Positions 54,387-63,123 of a DNA stretch of 64,000 nucleotides are shown piece after piece. Location of the stretch: assembly GCF_004342685.1 (NCBI RefSeq), contig NZ_SMBZ01000013.1, positions 1-64,000 of the forward strand, given 5' to 3'. How positions within the stretch are numbered: the stretch's first letter is position 1; every line of letters starts with the position of its first letter. Under the pieces are notes generated by a model. That model worked only from the letters and a program-made list of their open reading frames with translations, did no database searches and was not told the DNA's origin. This DNA comes from Sphingobacterium alimentarium (GTDB lineage Bacteria > Bacteroidota > Bacteroidia > Sphingobacteriales > Sphingobacteriaceae). Made by a program: the position numbers and the translations under genes.

Positions 54387-56469
54387 TTCGTTTATTGCTT
54401 TTCTTGTTCTCAAACTCAAACGAACTCTCGGCATTTTCTTTTAGCACGATGTAAGCATCGAATTTCTTTCCGGCTTTGCTTTTCATTCCTTTGATTAACG
54501 AGGTTTTGCCTTTATTGACAAGGCTCGTTATATCATCTATCCCGATTTGCACTCCACATACATTGCGGAACTGCACCCAGCTACAATTTTCGTCAGGACA
54601 TTTGACAATCTTGTCACGGATAATGAGTTGCCGGGTTTTACATTTCGGGCAGGCAAGTTGGGGTAGGTTCCCGTTGGCAATGGAGGTTTGTAACAATTCA
54701 TCCGTGATGGATTTGGCATAAGTTTCCATCTCCCTCTGAAATACCCTTGCATCTACTTCGTTGTTTTCAATTTTCTGTAATGCTAATTCCCATTCGGCAG
54801 TCATCGCTACATCTGCAATTTTACGGTCTTTGACCAATTCATAAACCTGTAATCCTTTTTCGGTCGGGATTAAAGATTTCTTTTCCCTTTGGATATAATT
54901 GCGGGTAAACAAGGTTTCGATTATTGCGGCTCTTGTCGCAGGCGTACCGATGCCGATATTTTGCAGGGCTTTCCGTTCTTCTTCATTTTCTATTTCCTTA
55001 CCAGCGGTTTCCATAGCTGACAAAAGTCCGGCTTCGGTATAAAGCACAGGTGGTTTGGTTTTCTTCTCCAAAACGGAGGCTTCTTTTATTTTTAGTTCAT
55101 CGCCCTTTTTAAGTTCGGGCAAATCCTGTATCGGTTCGGTGTCTTCATCCATAAAATTGCCTTTTATGGAACGCCAACCTGCATCCAGGATCTTACATCC
55201 TTTCAGCGTAAAATCATAGTGTGAAACTTCCAATGCTATATCGGTTATCTCTTTGACACAGGCTTGCGAAATGGCTTCGAGCAAGCGAAAGGCAATCATG
55301 TTATAGACTTTTGTTTCGTCTGCGTTGAGTGCGGACGGGATTTTATCAGTAATCAACAATCCATGATGGTCAGTAACACGGAGATCATTTACAATCCGTT
55401 TATTGAAACGACCCCATTTCATTTTGGCTATGGCTTGTTTAAAATTTTCGTTGTCCTGCAAGGCTCTTACGAGATTGGGAATCTCACTCCACATATCTTC
55501 AGGGATGTATTTGCTTCCTGTACGTGGGTAGGTGATGAATTTCTTTTCATAAAGGCTTTGAGCGATGTTCAGGGTTTGTTCGGCAGACAGGTTCAGCTTT
55601 TTGTTTGCTTCCTTTTGCAAGCCTGTAAGGTCAAAAAGCAAAGGTGGTTGCTCCGTTGCGTTTTTGCTTTCCACAGCTACAACCGTAGCAGTGCCGTGTC
55701 TTCCGATTAACCGCAATGTATCATTTGCGAGCTTTTGGTCTTCCCATTTGGTTTTAGAAATGCTTTTAAAATCTATATCCTCTTTTCGGTGCAACAACTG
55801 TATTTGCCAATATTTCTTTACCGTAAAATTCTTGTTTTCCAAATAGCGTTTACAAATTAACGCCAATGTAGGTGTCTGCACTCTGCCGAGTGAATAAATG
55901 CCGTTGCCTGCGGCTATGCTCAATGCTTGTGTGGCATTGATACCTACCAACCAATCGGCACGGCTTCTGCCTTGTGCTGCCTGATACAATCCGTCAAATT
56001 CTTTTCCGTCTTTCAGTTTCTCAAAGCCTTGTTTGATGGCTCTTTCGGTAAGCGAGCTTATCCACAGCCGTTCAAAGGGTTTACGGCATTTCAGGTGTTC
56101 ATAAATGTATCTAAAAATAAGTTCGCCCTCACGCCCTGCATCGGTCGCAACGACAATGCTATCACTACGTTGAAAAAGTTGTTCGATAACTTTTAGTTGT
56201 TTCAATGCTCCTGTATCGGCTGTATAGCCTTTGTTCTTTTTGACTTTTCGGACAGTCAAAATAAACGGATTGGGGAGTATCGGCAATGATGCCTGATCAA
56301 ACCCCGAAATTCCGTAATCTTCGGGCATTCCCAATCCGACCAAATGTCCGAATGCCCACGTAACAAAATAGCCATTCCCTATAAGGTAGCCGTCCTTTTT
56401 TTCGGATGCTCCCAACAGGCTGGCTATTTCTTTTGCTACGCTTGGTTTTTCTGCTATAACTGTTTTCAT
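54376..56469 (-). CDS. topB: type IA DNA topoisomerase (TopB/III-like)
   Basis: This 697-aa enzyme has the TOPRIM domain at the N-terminus (AEKPSVAKEIASLLGA, VATDAGREGELIFRYIYEHL), the active-site region KKFITYPRTGSKYI with the nucleophilic Tyr, and a C-terminal zinc ribbon (CPKCKTRQLI, CPDENCSW). It cleaves one DNA strand at a time and would resolve single-stranded or knotted transfer intermediates. It lies 2 bp after the DUF3945 gene. A copy is standard in this ICE family. Confidence 0.96.
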   Translation of the reverse strand: MKTVIAEKPSVAKEIASLLGASEKKDGYLIGNGYFVTWAFGHLVGLGMPEDYGISGFDQASLPILPNPFILTVRKVKKNKGYTADTGALKQLKVIEQLFQRSDSIVVATDAGREGELIFRYIYEHLKCRKPFERLWISSLTERAIKQGFEKLKDGKEFDGLYQAAQGRSRADWLVGINATQALSIAAGNGIYSLGRVQTPTLALICKRYLENKNFTVKKYWQIQLLHRKEDIDFKSISKTKWEDQKLANDTLRLIGRHGTATVVAVESKNATEQPPLLFDLTGLQKEANKKLNLSAEQTLNIAQSLYEKKFITYPRTGSKYIPEDMWSEIPNLVRALQDNENFKQAIAKMKWGRFNKRIVNDLRVTDHHGLLITDKIPSALNADETKVYNMIAFRLLEAISQACVKEITDIALEVSHYDFTLKGCKILDAGWRSIKGNFMDEDTEPIQDLPELKKGDELKIKEASVLEKKTKPPVLYTEAGLLSAMETAGKEIENEEERKALQNIGIGTPATRAAIIETLFTRNYIQREKKSLIPTEKGLQVYELVKDRKIADVAMTAEWELALQKIENNEVDARVFQREMETYAKSITDELLQTSIANGNLPQLACPKCKTRQLIIRDKIVKCPDENCSWVQFRNVCGVQIGIDDITSLVNKGKTSLIKGMKSKAGKKFDAYIVLKENAESSFEFENKKSNKRNGK

Positions 56470-56471
56470 AA

Positions 56472-57929
56472 CTAACTAACTTTTCTACCTCTTGATTTTG
56501 CAGGCTTGTTTTGTTGCTCCTGCTGTTTTTCATTTTTAGGTCTTTGTTGCCCGGACTTCAAAGGCTCTTTGATGTTTTTGGTCGCTTCGTTGGTTTTACC
56601 CTGCGAATTGACGGCAGTTTGCGTTTTGTGGGCTTCGGTAGGTTGCATTCTTTCTTTATATTGATTTGGAAACTCAAAGCCAGTTTTTCCGGTGTCTTTG
56701 TTGAACGTGATGTAACCGTTATACGTTTGCCCTTTCTTATCGACCAGACCTGCCATATACACGGTTTGACCCGCTTTGAAATCCTTATACTGCTCATCGG
56801 TCAGTTCCTTACCCCGAAATGTTTTTGGGGCTTCCTGTGGTTGGCTTTGCTGATTGTTTTGTTGGTTATTTTGCTTTTGTCCGTTGGAGTTACTACGGTC
56901 AAACAAAAATTCAGTATAGCGTTTATCAGCATTGTACTGTACGGTTGCCGAGAACTCCGTTCCTTTTGTGGAAATCATCCCCTCCAATTTGAGCGGTTTG
57001 CCCTCCATTAAGGTTTGCTTTTGCTCATCGTTCAGTTTTACCCCCTTAATTTCATCGGGAATTTTAATGAAATCTGTTCGCAGGGCAATTACATCATTGG
57101 TAAGCCTGTCAATACTGATAATAGACGGCATTAGTTCGCCTGTTTTAGAATTGATTAGATTAACCACACGCCCCATGTTACCTGTTTCGAGCAGGTTTTT
57201 CTTATCCTCATCTGTAAACTTGTGTCCGAAGAACTCAAAATGCAGATTAGGTTCTTTTTTGATACCGTGTATTGCCACGATAGCATTTCCGTCTTCGCCT
57301 TGCTGTAAAGACAGGCGGGCATCTGTGCGGAGGATGGAACCGCCGAGATTGATGCCTATTGGCACAAGTTCGTTGGTTTTATAACCTCTTAGCAAAGGAT
57401 CGAGCAGGTTTCTTTTTTCAAGATATTCCTTACTCAATCCGATATTTTTCATTGTATCCCAATCGATCTGCTCCGGCTTGTAGCGGTATTCGCTTGTTTC
57501 CGGTGTTGTTTGTGCTGTTGCCATATCATTTTTATTTTCTTGTTTATTATTCTCTTGTATGTCGGTTTTTACTTCGTGTTCTTTCATCATCTTTTCGCCC
57601 TCCGGAGTGGGCTTGTCAACCTGCTTCTGCATTTCCTTTGCCTTTTCAATAGCTTCGGGTTCAGCAACTTTAAAAAATGAAAAGTTGGTTGGATTTTTCA
57701 GTTGACTGAAAAAGTTAGAGAAGAAATTAGAGAAGAAATCGCCATGCTTATCCACACGCATAAATTGATTTTGATTCTTTTTCGTGGGGTCTACGGTTTC
57801 CATTTTTCCGTTTTCGTCAATGCTCTTTACGGCTTGGATTTTCATTTTTTCTTTATCCAGCACTAACAATATGTCCGATAACTGTTCGGGCATTTCCTGC
57901 TTGTTTGTTATTTCTTCGCTCATAATCAT
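56472..57929 (-). CDS. DUF3945 domain protein
   Basis: This 485-aa protein has an N-terminal domain (SEEITNKQEMPEQLSDILLV), a low-complexity charged region (about 90-150) and two to three DUF3945-type repeats in the middle (IDWDTMKNIGLSKEYLEKRN, FFGHKFTDEDKKNLLETGNM, GVKLNDEQKQTLMEGKPLKL). The C-terminal tail is Gln/Lys-rich and basic. Such proteins accompany topB in Bacteroidota ICEs and their function is unknown. ATGs at 57929 and 57923 are both possible starts. A phased operator lies 42-81 bp upstream. Confidence 0.88.
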   Translation of the reverse strand: MIMSEEITNKQEMPEQLSDILLVLDKEKMKIQAVKSIDENGKMETVDPTKKNQNQFMRVDKHGDFFSNFFSNFFSQLKNPTNFSFFKVAEPEAIEKAKEMQKQVDKPTPEGEKMMKEHEVKTDIQENNKQENKNDMATAQTTPETSEYRYKPEQIDWDTMKNIGLSKEYLEKRNLLDPLLRGYKTNELVPIGINLGGSILRTDARLSLQQGEDGNAIVAIHGIKKEPNLHFEFFGHKFTDEDKKNLLETGNMGRVVNLINSKTGELMPSIISIDRLTNDVIALRTDFIKIPDEIKGVKLNDEQKQTLMEGKPLKLEGMISTKGTEFSATVQYNADKRYTEFLFDRSNSNGQKQNNQQNNQQSQPQEAPKTFRGKELTDEQYKDFKAGQTVYMAGLVDKKGQTYNGYITFNKDTGKTGFEFPNQYKERMQPTEAHKTQTAVNSQGKTNEATKNIKEPLKSGQQRPKNEKQQEQQNKPAKSRGRKVS

Positions 57930-57970
57930 AAAAATTTAAAGTTCATCGCCGAAAGTAAAGGAAGCGTTCA

Positions 57971-58010
57971 CTGACTTGCCCGATGTGGCACTCAAAGGCA
58001 GTATTTGTCG
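57971..58010 (-). promoter_or_regulatory. 10-bp-phased operator array, copy 7 (DUF3945-topB)
   Basis: The gene-strand units are CGACAAATAC, TGCCTTTGAG, TGCCACATCG and GGCAAGTCAG. Downstream, TACTTTCG-GCGATGAACTTTAAA resembles the promoter region of the 58681 gene (AATTTTGC-ATAGTGAACTTTAAA), so the two units share both promoter and operator. Confidence 0.75.
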
Positions 58011-58022
58011 CTCATTGGCTTT

Positions 58023-58316
58023 CTATTTGTTCGCAGGAGGGTTAAAGCTCTCCCTGATGAACTGATGCACATCGGACAGCTTGTAATACAGCTTTCCGCT
58101 TATTGTGTAATAGGGTAGCTTTCCAATGGAGCGATACCGTTGTAGAGAGCGGTTGCTTATTTTCAGCATTTGCAGTAAGTCTTGATTATCCAGCAATTCT
58201 TCGCCATCAATGCTGTTTCGTTTCTTTTGCAAGTCGTCTATATTGTCGCTCAGCATATCGAACCTGTCCATTATACGTTCCATCCACGACAAAAATTCCA
58301 TTCTATCAATATTCAT
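58023..58316 (-). CDS. helix-turn-helix (HTH_17) protein
   Basis: This 97-aa protein has an N-terminal helical segment (WMERIMDRFDMLSDNIDDLQ) and an HTH_17 domain at residues about 38-90 (LDNQDLLQMLKISNRSLQRY with the wing SGKLYYKLSDVHQF). It follows the next HTH gene by 11 bp. It is similar in plan to the pair at 5803-6394. Confidence 0.85.
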   Translation of the reverse strand: MNIDRMEFLSWMERIMDRFDMLSDNIDDLQKKRNSIDGEELLDNQDLLQMLKISNRSLQRYRSIGKLPYYTISGKLYYKLSDVHQFIRESFNPPANK

Positions 58317-58327
58317 AAGGATAAGTT

Positions 58328-58681
58328 TTAAAGTTTGTCGGATTTTATTTTTCTACCTTTTTCGATATAGCTTTTGCCCTTTTCCATAAGTTGTTGTACA
58401 TACTCGTCACTACTCTGTATGGCATTGGCATTGAGCATATCCTTAATTGCTCCGATGGTATAGAAATATTGTCCATAGATTTTTGAATACGCTATCTCGC
58501 TTTTATTACGCATACGCCACAAAGTCTTTTCGCTGATGTGCAGATATTGGCATACCTCGTGGTTATTGAGCCACAGATCGTCATAGCTTGTGTCTTCCAA
58601 TCTTTTCAGATAATCAGCAATAGCGTTGATACGGCTATTTAGATTTTTCCACGCTTCTTCTTCTATAGTTATGATTTTCAT
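58328..58681 (-). CDS. helix-turn-helix (HTH_17) protein
   Basis: This 117-aa protein has an N-terminal helix (EEEAWKNLNSRINAIADYLK), an HTH_17 domain at about 36-85 (WLNNHEVCQYLHISEKTLWRMR, wing YGQYFYTIGAIKDML) and a Lys-rich C-terminal tail. It is the first gene of a two-HTH operon with a phased operator 27-56 bp upstream, very close to the promoter. Autoregulation through that array is plausible. Confidence 0.85.
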   Translation of the reverse strand: MKIITIEEEAWKNLNSRINAIADYLKRLEDTSYDDLWLNNHEVCQYLHISEKTLWRMRNKSEIAYSKIYGQYFYTIGAIKDMLNANAIQSSDEYVQQLMEKGKSYIEKGRKIKSDKL

Positions 58682-58707
58682 TGCATAGCTTTTTAAAGTT
58701 CACTATG

Positions 58708-58737
58708 CAAAATTGCCAAAGGTGGCAGTGTTTGTCC
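58708..58737 (-). promoter_or_regulatory. 10-bp-phased operator array, copy 8 (HTH pair)
   Basis: The gene-strand units are GGACAAACAC, TGCCACCTTT and GGCAATTTTG. The last overlaps the probable -7 region (AATTTTGC), so a bound protein would block RNA polymerase. On the plus strand the next 20 bp continue the phase as GCCAACCTTC, GCCAATTGGT. Confidence 0.72.
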
Positions 58738-58744
58738 GCCAACC

Positions 58745-58867
58745 TTCGCCAATTGGTTTGGGCATTTTTTGAAAATTTTTACAATTGAAAAAAAAACTTA
58801 TCAGATAAGGGTTTTAAGGGATTTTAAATGTTTCGTCAACGGATTCAACCACCGTTCGCCAATTGGT
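58745..58867. repeat. TTCGCCAATTGGT direct repeats flanking an AT-rich gap
   Basis: The 13-mer TTCGCCAATTGGT occurs at 58745-58757 and 58855-58867, 110 bp apart. Each contains the near-palindrome GCCAATTGGY. The gap 58758-58854 is AT-rich and has no gene. Confidence 0.5.
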
Positions 58868-58893
58868 GTATATTGGCAAATGATACAAACAAA

Positions 58894-58921
58894 AAAGCAG
58901 TACACGGTAATGTACTGCTTT
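58894..58921 (-). terminator. terminator of the second rteC
   Basis: An 11-bp stem (AAAGCAGTACA / TGTACTGCTTT) with a 6-base loop lies 20 bp below the rteC stop and is followed on the minus strand by TTTTTTG. Confidence 0.82.
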
Positions 58922-58941
58922 GAAAATAAGACGATCATAAA

Positions 58942-59787
58942 CTAAAGGTCTTTATCCATATATTCTTCCAATGAGTTTTTGAGCTGGTCTAAAAATGCAG
59001 TTCGGGAACCGCTTCGGGTTTTCATTCTGTGGAAAGCGTGATGTATATCGTTTAGCGGTGTTTGGAATAAAACCTGAAATATCAAGGCTAATTTTTTGAT
59101 ACCGATTTTTCCGTAGCTAACAGAATTTGAGGCATAGATAGCGTATATAAGCTCAATAAGTGCGTTTTGCGAGTTCGTCCAAGAAATATCCATGTTGGCA
59201 TCTCCACTTATCAAAACCATTTCGGGATTTTCTTCGGGATTGATTTTAGTAAGTAGATAATTATACAGTAATTCATTTGCAATAATATGGGCAACCCGAT
59301 TGTCATAATACGTTGAGAAATTAAGGTCAATTTCAAAGACACCGCTATTTAACCCATCGTGGTAGTTGATTTGTCCGAGCCTGAAATAAGTATGGTCACG
59401 GTCTGTTCTCCCTGCACGGTAATACTTGTAAAAATCCGTATTACAGATACTATCCTTGTATTCGGATTTGAGATTTTTTAATTCATTTTCAAAATAGGCA
59501 TAATACATTTTGCCGTTGCTGACAGGGCAGGTCGTTTCAATACGGAATACCTTGTTATAATAAATGAGCTTTCCTAATATCTCTGGTTTGATATTCTTGA
59601 AAAAGTCAACCTCCTGTTGTTCATCCTTAAATCCAGTTTGTAAGACTGAAGATTTTACAGAACACAGCATTTCTCTTAGGAATATGGTCATTTCATAAGC
59701 CTCTTCCGATGTTCGCATCATTTGAGAAGATACTTTGTCTTCCTGATGCCGAATTTGCAATAATATTTTGCTCAACGTAATTTCCAT
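58942..59787 (-). CDS. rteC: RteC domain protein (copy 2)
   Basis: This 281-aa RteC homologue has FFKNIKPEILGKLIYYNKVF, the central FYKYYRAGRTDRDHTYFRLG and the C-terminal WTNSQNALIELIYAIYASNS motif. It sits at the right end of the element next to the two HTH_17 genes, as in many Bacteroidota ICEs, and is probably the element's own excision/transfer regulator. It is single-gene and ends in a strong terminator. The upstream sequence has AAATTTTGCC like the promoter of the HTH pair. Confidence 0.9.
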   Translation of the reverse strand: MEITLSKILLQIRHQEDKVSSQMMRTSEEAYEMTIFLREMLCSVKSSVLQTGFKDEQQEVDFFKNIKPEILGKLIYYNKVFRIETTCPVSNGKMYYAYFENELKNLKSEYKDSICNTDFYKYYRAGRTDRDHTYFRLGQINYHDGLNSGVFEIDLNFSTYYDNRVAHIIANELLYNYLLTKINPEENPEMVLISGDANMDISWTNSQNALIELIYAIYASNSVSYGKIGIKKLALIFQVLFQTPLNDIHHAFHRMKTRSGSRTAFLDQLKNSLEEYMDKDL

Positions 59788-59950
59788 AGCATAGACTTTT
59801 TAAGTGTTTGACACTATTTGTTTCGGAGCTATATCTATTGTCGGTATGGCAAAATTTGAAAATAATATTGAAACTTTTTCCACAGATTCCCCCATATTGG
59901 GAAAGATTTTCATTAACGGATGTACTTTAGTAGCTGTGAAAAGATAAAAA

Positions 59951-59981
59951 AGGGCAAAGTATTTAGTGTTACTTTACCCTT
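59951..59981 (-). terminator. terminator downstream of hutG
   Basis: AAGGGTAAAGTA and TACTTTGCCCTT (minus strand) form a 12-bp stem with one mismatch, followed by a T6 run. It ends transcription coming from the hut operon. Confidence 0.7.
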
Positions 59982-59987
59982 ATTTTA

Positions 59988-60086
59988 TTAAATTTGCACT
60001 AATGATTTACAAGGTAATCAAGTGAAAGTGAGTGCAACAAGCACCATGACTAAATCGTTACCGATACGGTTTTCAAATCTTGTAAA
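59988..60086. other. candidate right end / attachment-site region of the ICE
   Basis: Between the last ICE gene and hutG there is no gene from 59788 to 60138. TTAAATTTGC at 59988-59997 matches nine of ten positions of the CTnDOT-type target GTAnnTTTGC. An 8-bp inverted repeat TTTACAAG / CTTGTAAA lies at 60006-60013 and 60079-60086. Either could belong to an att site. The left partner is outside the window, so the duplicated core cannot be confirmed. Confidence 0.3.
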
Positions 60087-60138
60087 CTACTCTTTATAAA
60101 CAACTTTTAGCCTTATTAATCTTTTTTATTAAAAATAA

Positions 60139-61107
60139 TTAAAATTTTTGAAGGAATTGGAAAATTAAATTGGCCGCTAGTTTCGCCGTACGTTCATCCA
60201 AATCAAATCGAGGATTGAGTTCTGCAATATCCATACTGATAAGGTTGGGTTGTTGGTATATGAACGAAAGCAGTTCATAAAAATTAGAATCGGGGATAAT
60301 CCCATCATAGGCTACAGCACTTACACCGGGCGCAAATGCCGCAGCGAAAACATCCATGTCTATCGTAAAATATAAGTCATCGACCTGCTGTGCGAATTGC
60401 TCAATTTTGGTTTTTATGGCATCTATATGATGAGGTACAAGCTCCTTGCCATAGATAATTTCTACGCCTTGCGATTCTGCATAGCTCAAAAGACCTTTCG
60501 TATTCGAAATTTCTTGAATACCGATAGCAAGGTAGTTCAATCGCTTGCCTACGTCGAAGAGATCTTTATTCAATTGATAAAAACTCGTTCCTGAATTTTG
60601 TTTATCATCCATCAGTGGTCGCATATCCAAATGCGCATCCAAATTAATGACCCCAACACTTCGGTTGGAATTATACAATCCTTTGAAATGTCCATACGTT
60701 ATTTCGTGCCCTCCGCCAATTAAAAGCGGAAAACCACCGGCTGCTCTAATTTTTTGAACAGCTATAGCTAATGCTTCATGCGCAGATTCTAAATCGTAAC
60801 CATTGGTATTGATATTTCCTGCATCGACCAACTTGATATTTTCTGAAAAATGAAGTGGCAAATTCGATAAAACCTTACGAAGATAATCGGGCGCAGCTTT
60901 TGCGCCTTCACGACCGAGGTTTCTTCTGACGCCCTCGTCACAACAAAACCCTAATAACACGACTGAGTTGGTCGATCCGGAGACTTCGTTCAGATCCACA
61001 CAGTCCACCACCTGATGCCAGCGAAGGTACTCCGGGCTTTCTCCATCAATCCTGCCATGCCAAAGATCGGTATTCGGTTTTTCGTAAAGTTTTTTAAAGG
61101 TTTCCAT
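60139..61107 (-). CDS. hutG: formimidoylglutamase HutG
   Basis: This 322-aa arginase-family enzyme has the binuclear Mn motifs GGGHEITYGH, NLDAHLDMR and FTIDMDVFAAAFAPGVSA. It hydrolyses N-formimidoyl-L-glutamate to glutamate and formamide, the last step of this histidine-degradation route. It overlaps the hutU stop by one base and is the distal gene of hutI-hutU-hutG. It is chromosomal, outside the ICE. Confidence 0.92.
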   Translation of the reverse strand: METFKKLYEKPNTDLWHGRIDGESPEYLRWHQVVDCVDLNEVSGSTNSVVLLGFCCDEGVRRNLGREGAKAAPDYLRKVLSNLPLHFSENIKLVDAGNINTNGYDLESAHEALAIAVQKIRAAGGFPLLIGGGHEITYGHFKGLYNSNRSVGVINLDAHLDMRPLMDDKQNSGTSFYQLNKDLFDVGKRLNYLAIGIQEISNTKGLLSYAESQGVEIIYGKELVPHHIDAIKTKIEQFAQQVDDLYFTIDMDVFAAAFAPGVSAVAYDGIIPDSNFYELLSFIYQQPNLISMDIAELNPRFDLDERTAKLAANLIFQFLQKF

Positions 61108-63113
61108 TAAGCAAAAATTTTATCTATCAATGAGGGTTCGACCAGCTGTGCTTGTGTGACTTGTAAGTTACTTGTGCGGCTCAATTCAGTTTCTATAGCC
61201 TCCATAGCCTCTTTGTTTCTCGCCCAAGCACGTCTTGCTATACCATTATTAACGTCAAAAAACAGCATTTGTTTCAATTTTTCGTCCACCTCATCCGATC
61301 CATCCAACACCAAACCAAAACCACCGTTGATCACTTCACCCCATCCTACACCGCCGCCATTGTGAATTGACACCCAAGTGGCACCTCTAAAACTATCACC
61401 GATCACATTGTGAATCGCCATATCAGCAGTGAATTTACTTCCATCATAGATATTACTTGTCTCTCGATAAGGCGAATCGGTACCACTCACGTCATGATGA
61501 TCTCTTCCCAACACCACTGGCGCCGACAGCCTGCCATCCCGCACTGCCTGATTAAAGGCTGCTGCAATCTTCATTCGTCCCAATGCATCCGCATAGAGAA
61601 TACGTGCCTGCGAACCCACCACCAATTTATTTTCTGCGGCATCCTGAATCCATTTGATATTGTCTTCCATTTGCTGGGCTATATTTGCGGGAGCAGCAGC
61701 TTTAAGTTCCAATAGAACGTCTAAGGCCATCTGATCGGTTGCGTACAAATCTTCAGCTCGGCCAGAAGTACAAACCCATCGGAATGGACCAAAACCATAA
61801 TCAAAGCACATCGGTCCCAAAATATCTTGTACATAGGAAGGATATCTAAAATTGATTCCGTCTTCGGCCATAATATCAGCTCCTGCACGGCTCGCTTCCA
61901 GTAAAAAAGCATTGCCATAATCGAAAAAGTATGTTCCACGAGAAGCATGCTTATTTATTATATCTGCATGACGCACCAGCGTCAATTGAACTTGCTTTCT
62001 AAATTCCTCTGGATGCTCCGCAATAAGCCTATTTGATTCTTCAAAGGAGATCCCAACTGGATAATATCCTCCCGACCATGGATTGTGCAAGGATGTTTGG
62101 TCTGAACCTACCGTAATGAAAATATCTTGCGCATAGAATTCTTCCCACACTTCGACCACATTTCCTACATAAGCCAACGCTACCACCTCCTTGTTGAATA
62201 TTGCTTGCTTCACTCGCGCAACAAGTTCATCCATCGCATAAAACAATTCGTCTACCCAGCCTTGTTCATGTCTTTTCGTAGCTGCAGCTGCATTTACTTC
62301 AGCACACACGGTAATACAACCTGCTATATTACCCGCTTTAGGCTGCGCACCACTCATGCCCCCTAGTCCTGACGTCACAAACACCCTTCCTCTACTATCC
62401 TCTCCGGCTTTCAGTACTTTACGAAATGAATTCATTACAGTGATGGTAGTTCCATGCACAATACCTTGCGGACCGATATACATATACGAACCTGCTGTCA
62501 TCTGCCCATATTGGGTTACACCCAACGCATTGAAGCGTTCCCAATCATCCGGTGTGGAATAATTGGGTATCATCATCCCATTTGTTACCACGACACGCGG
62601 TGCATTTTTGGATGAGGGGAATAAGCCCATGGGATGACCGGAATATATATGCAAAGTCTGCTCTTCCGTCATTTCTGACAAATATTTCATCGTCAGAAGA
62701 TATTGCGCCCAATTTTGAAATACCGCACCATTTCCACCATAGGTGATCAACTCATGCGGATGCTGCGCTACTGCGGGATCCAAATTATTTTGTATCATCA
62801 GCATGATAGCCGCTGCTTGTACACTCCGGGCTGGATACTCCGTAATAGGACGGGCATACATCTCATAATCAGGTCGAAAACGATACATATAAATACGTCC
62901 GTACCTACGCAATTCTTCCAAAAATTCAATTCCCAACTCTTCGTGCCATTCCTTCTTAAAATAACGCAAAGCATTCTGAATAGCCAATTTTTCTTCCTCT
63001 CTCGAGAGAATAGCCTTTCTTTTAGGCGCATGACTGACCCCTGGACTAAAAGTCTTTTTAGGAGGTAAATTTACGGGTATTCCTTGTCGAATTTGCTCTT
63101 GAAATGTTGTCAT
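61107..63113 (-). CDS. hutU: urocanate hydratase HutU
   Basis: This 668-aa urocanase has the NAD-binding GLGGMSGAQPKAG, TYGGNGAVFQNW, and the catalytic-site stretch DYGFGPFRWVCTSGR. It also has SIHNGGGVGWGEVINGG near the C-terminus. It converts urocanate to imidazolone propionate. It is about 110 residues longer than the Pseudomonas enzyme, as in other Bacteroidota. It follows hutI by 10 bp. Confidence 0.96.
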   Translation of the reverse strand: MTTFQEQIRQGIPVNLPPKKTFSPGVSHAPKRKAILSREEEKLAIQNALRYFKKEWHEELGIEFLEELRRYGRIYMYRFRPDYEMYARPITEYPARSVQAAAIMLMIQNNLDPAVAQHPHELITYGGNGAVFQNWAQYLLTMKYLSEMTEEQTLHIYSGHPMGLFPSSKNAPRVVVTNGMMIPNYSTPDDWERFNALGVTQYGQMTAGSYMYIGPQGIVHGTTITVMNSFRKVLKAGEDSRGRVFVTSGLGGMSGAQPKAGNIAGCITVCAEVNAAAATKRHEQGWVDELFYAMDELVARVKQAIFNKEVVALAYVGNVVEVWEEFYAQDIFITVGSDQTSLHNPWSGGYYPVGISFEESNRLIAEHPEEFRKQVQLTLVRHADIINKHASRGTYFFDYGNAFLLEASRAGADIMAEDGINFRYPSYVQDILGPMCFDYGFGPFRWVCTSGRAEDLYATDQMALDVLLELKAAAPANIAQQMEDNIKWIQDAAENKLVVGSQARILYADALGRMKIAAAFNQAVRDGRLSAPVVLGRDHHDVSGTDSPYRETSNIYDGSKFTADMAIHNVIGDSFRGATWVSIHNGGGVGWGEVINGGFGLVLDGSDEVDEKLKQMLFFDVNNGIARRAWARNKEAMEAIETELSRTSNLQVTQAQLVEPSLIDKIFA

Positions 63114-63123
63114 GGGTGAATAT

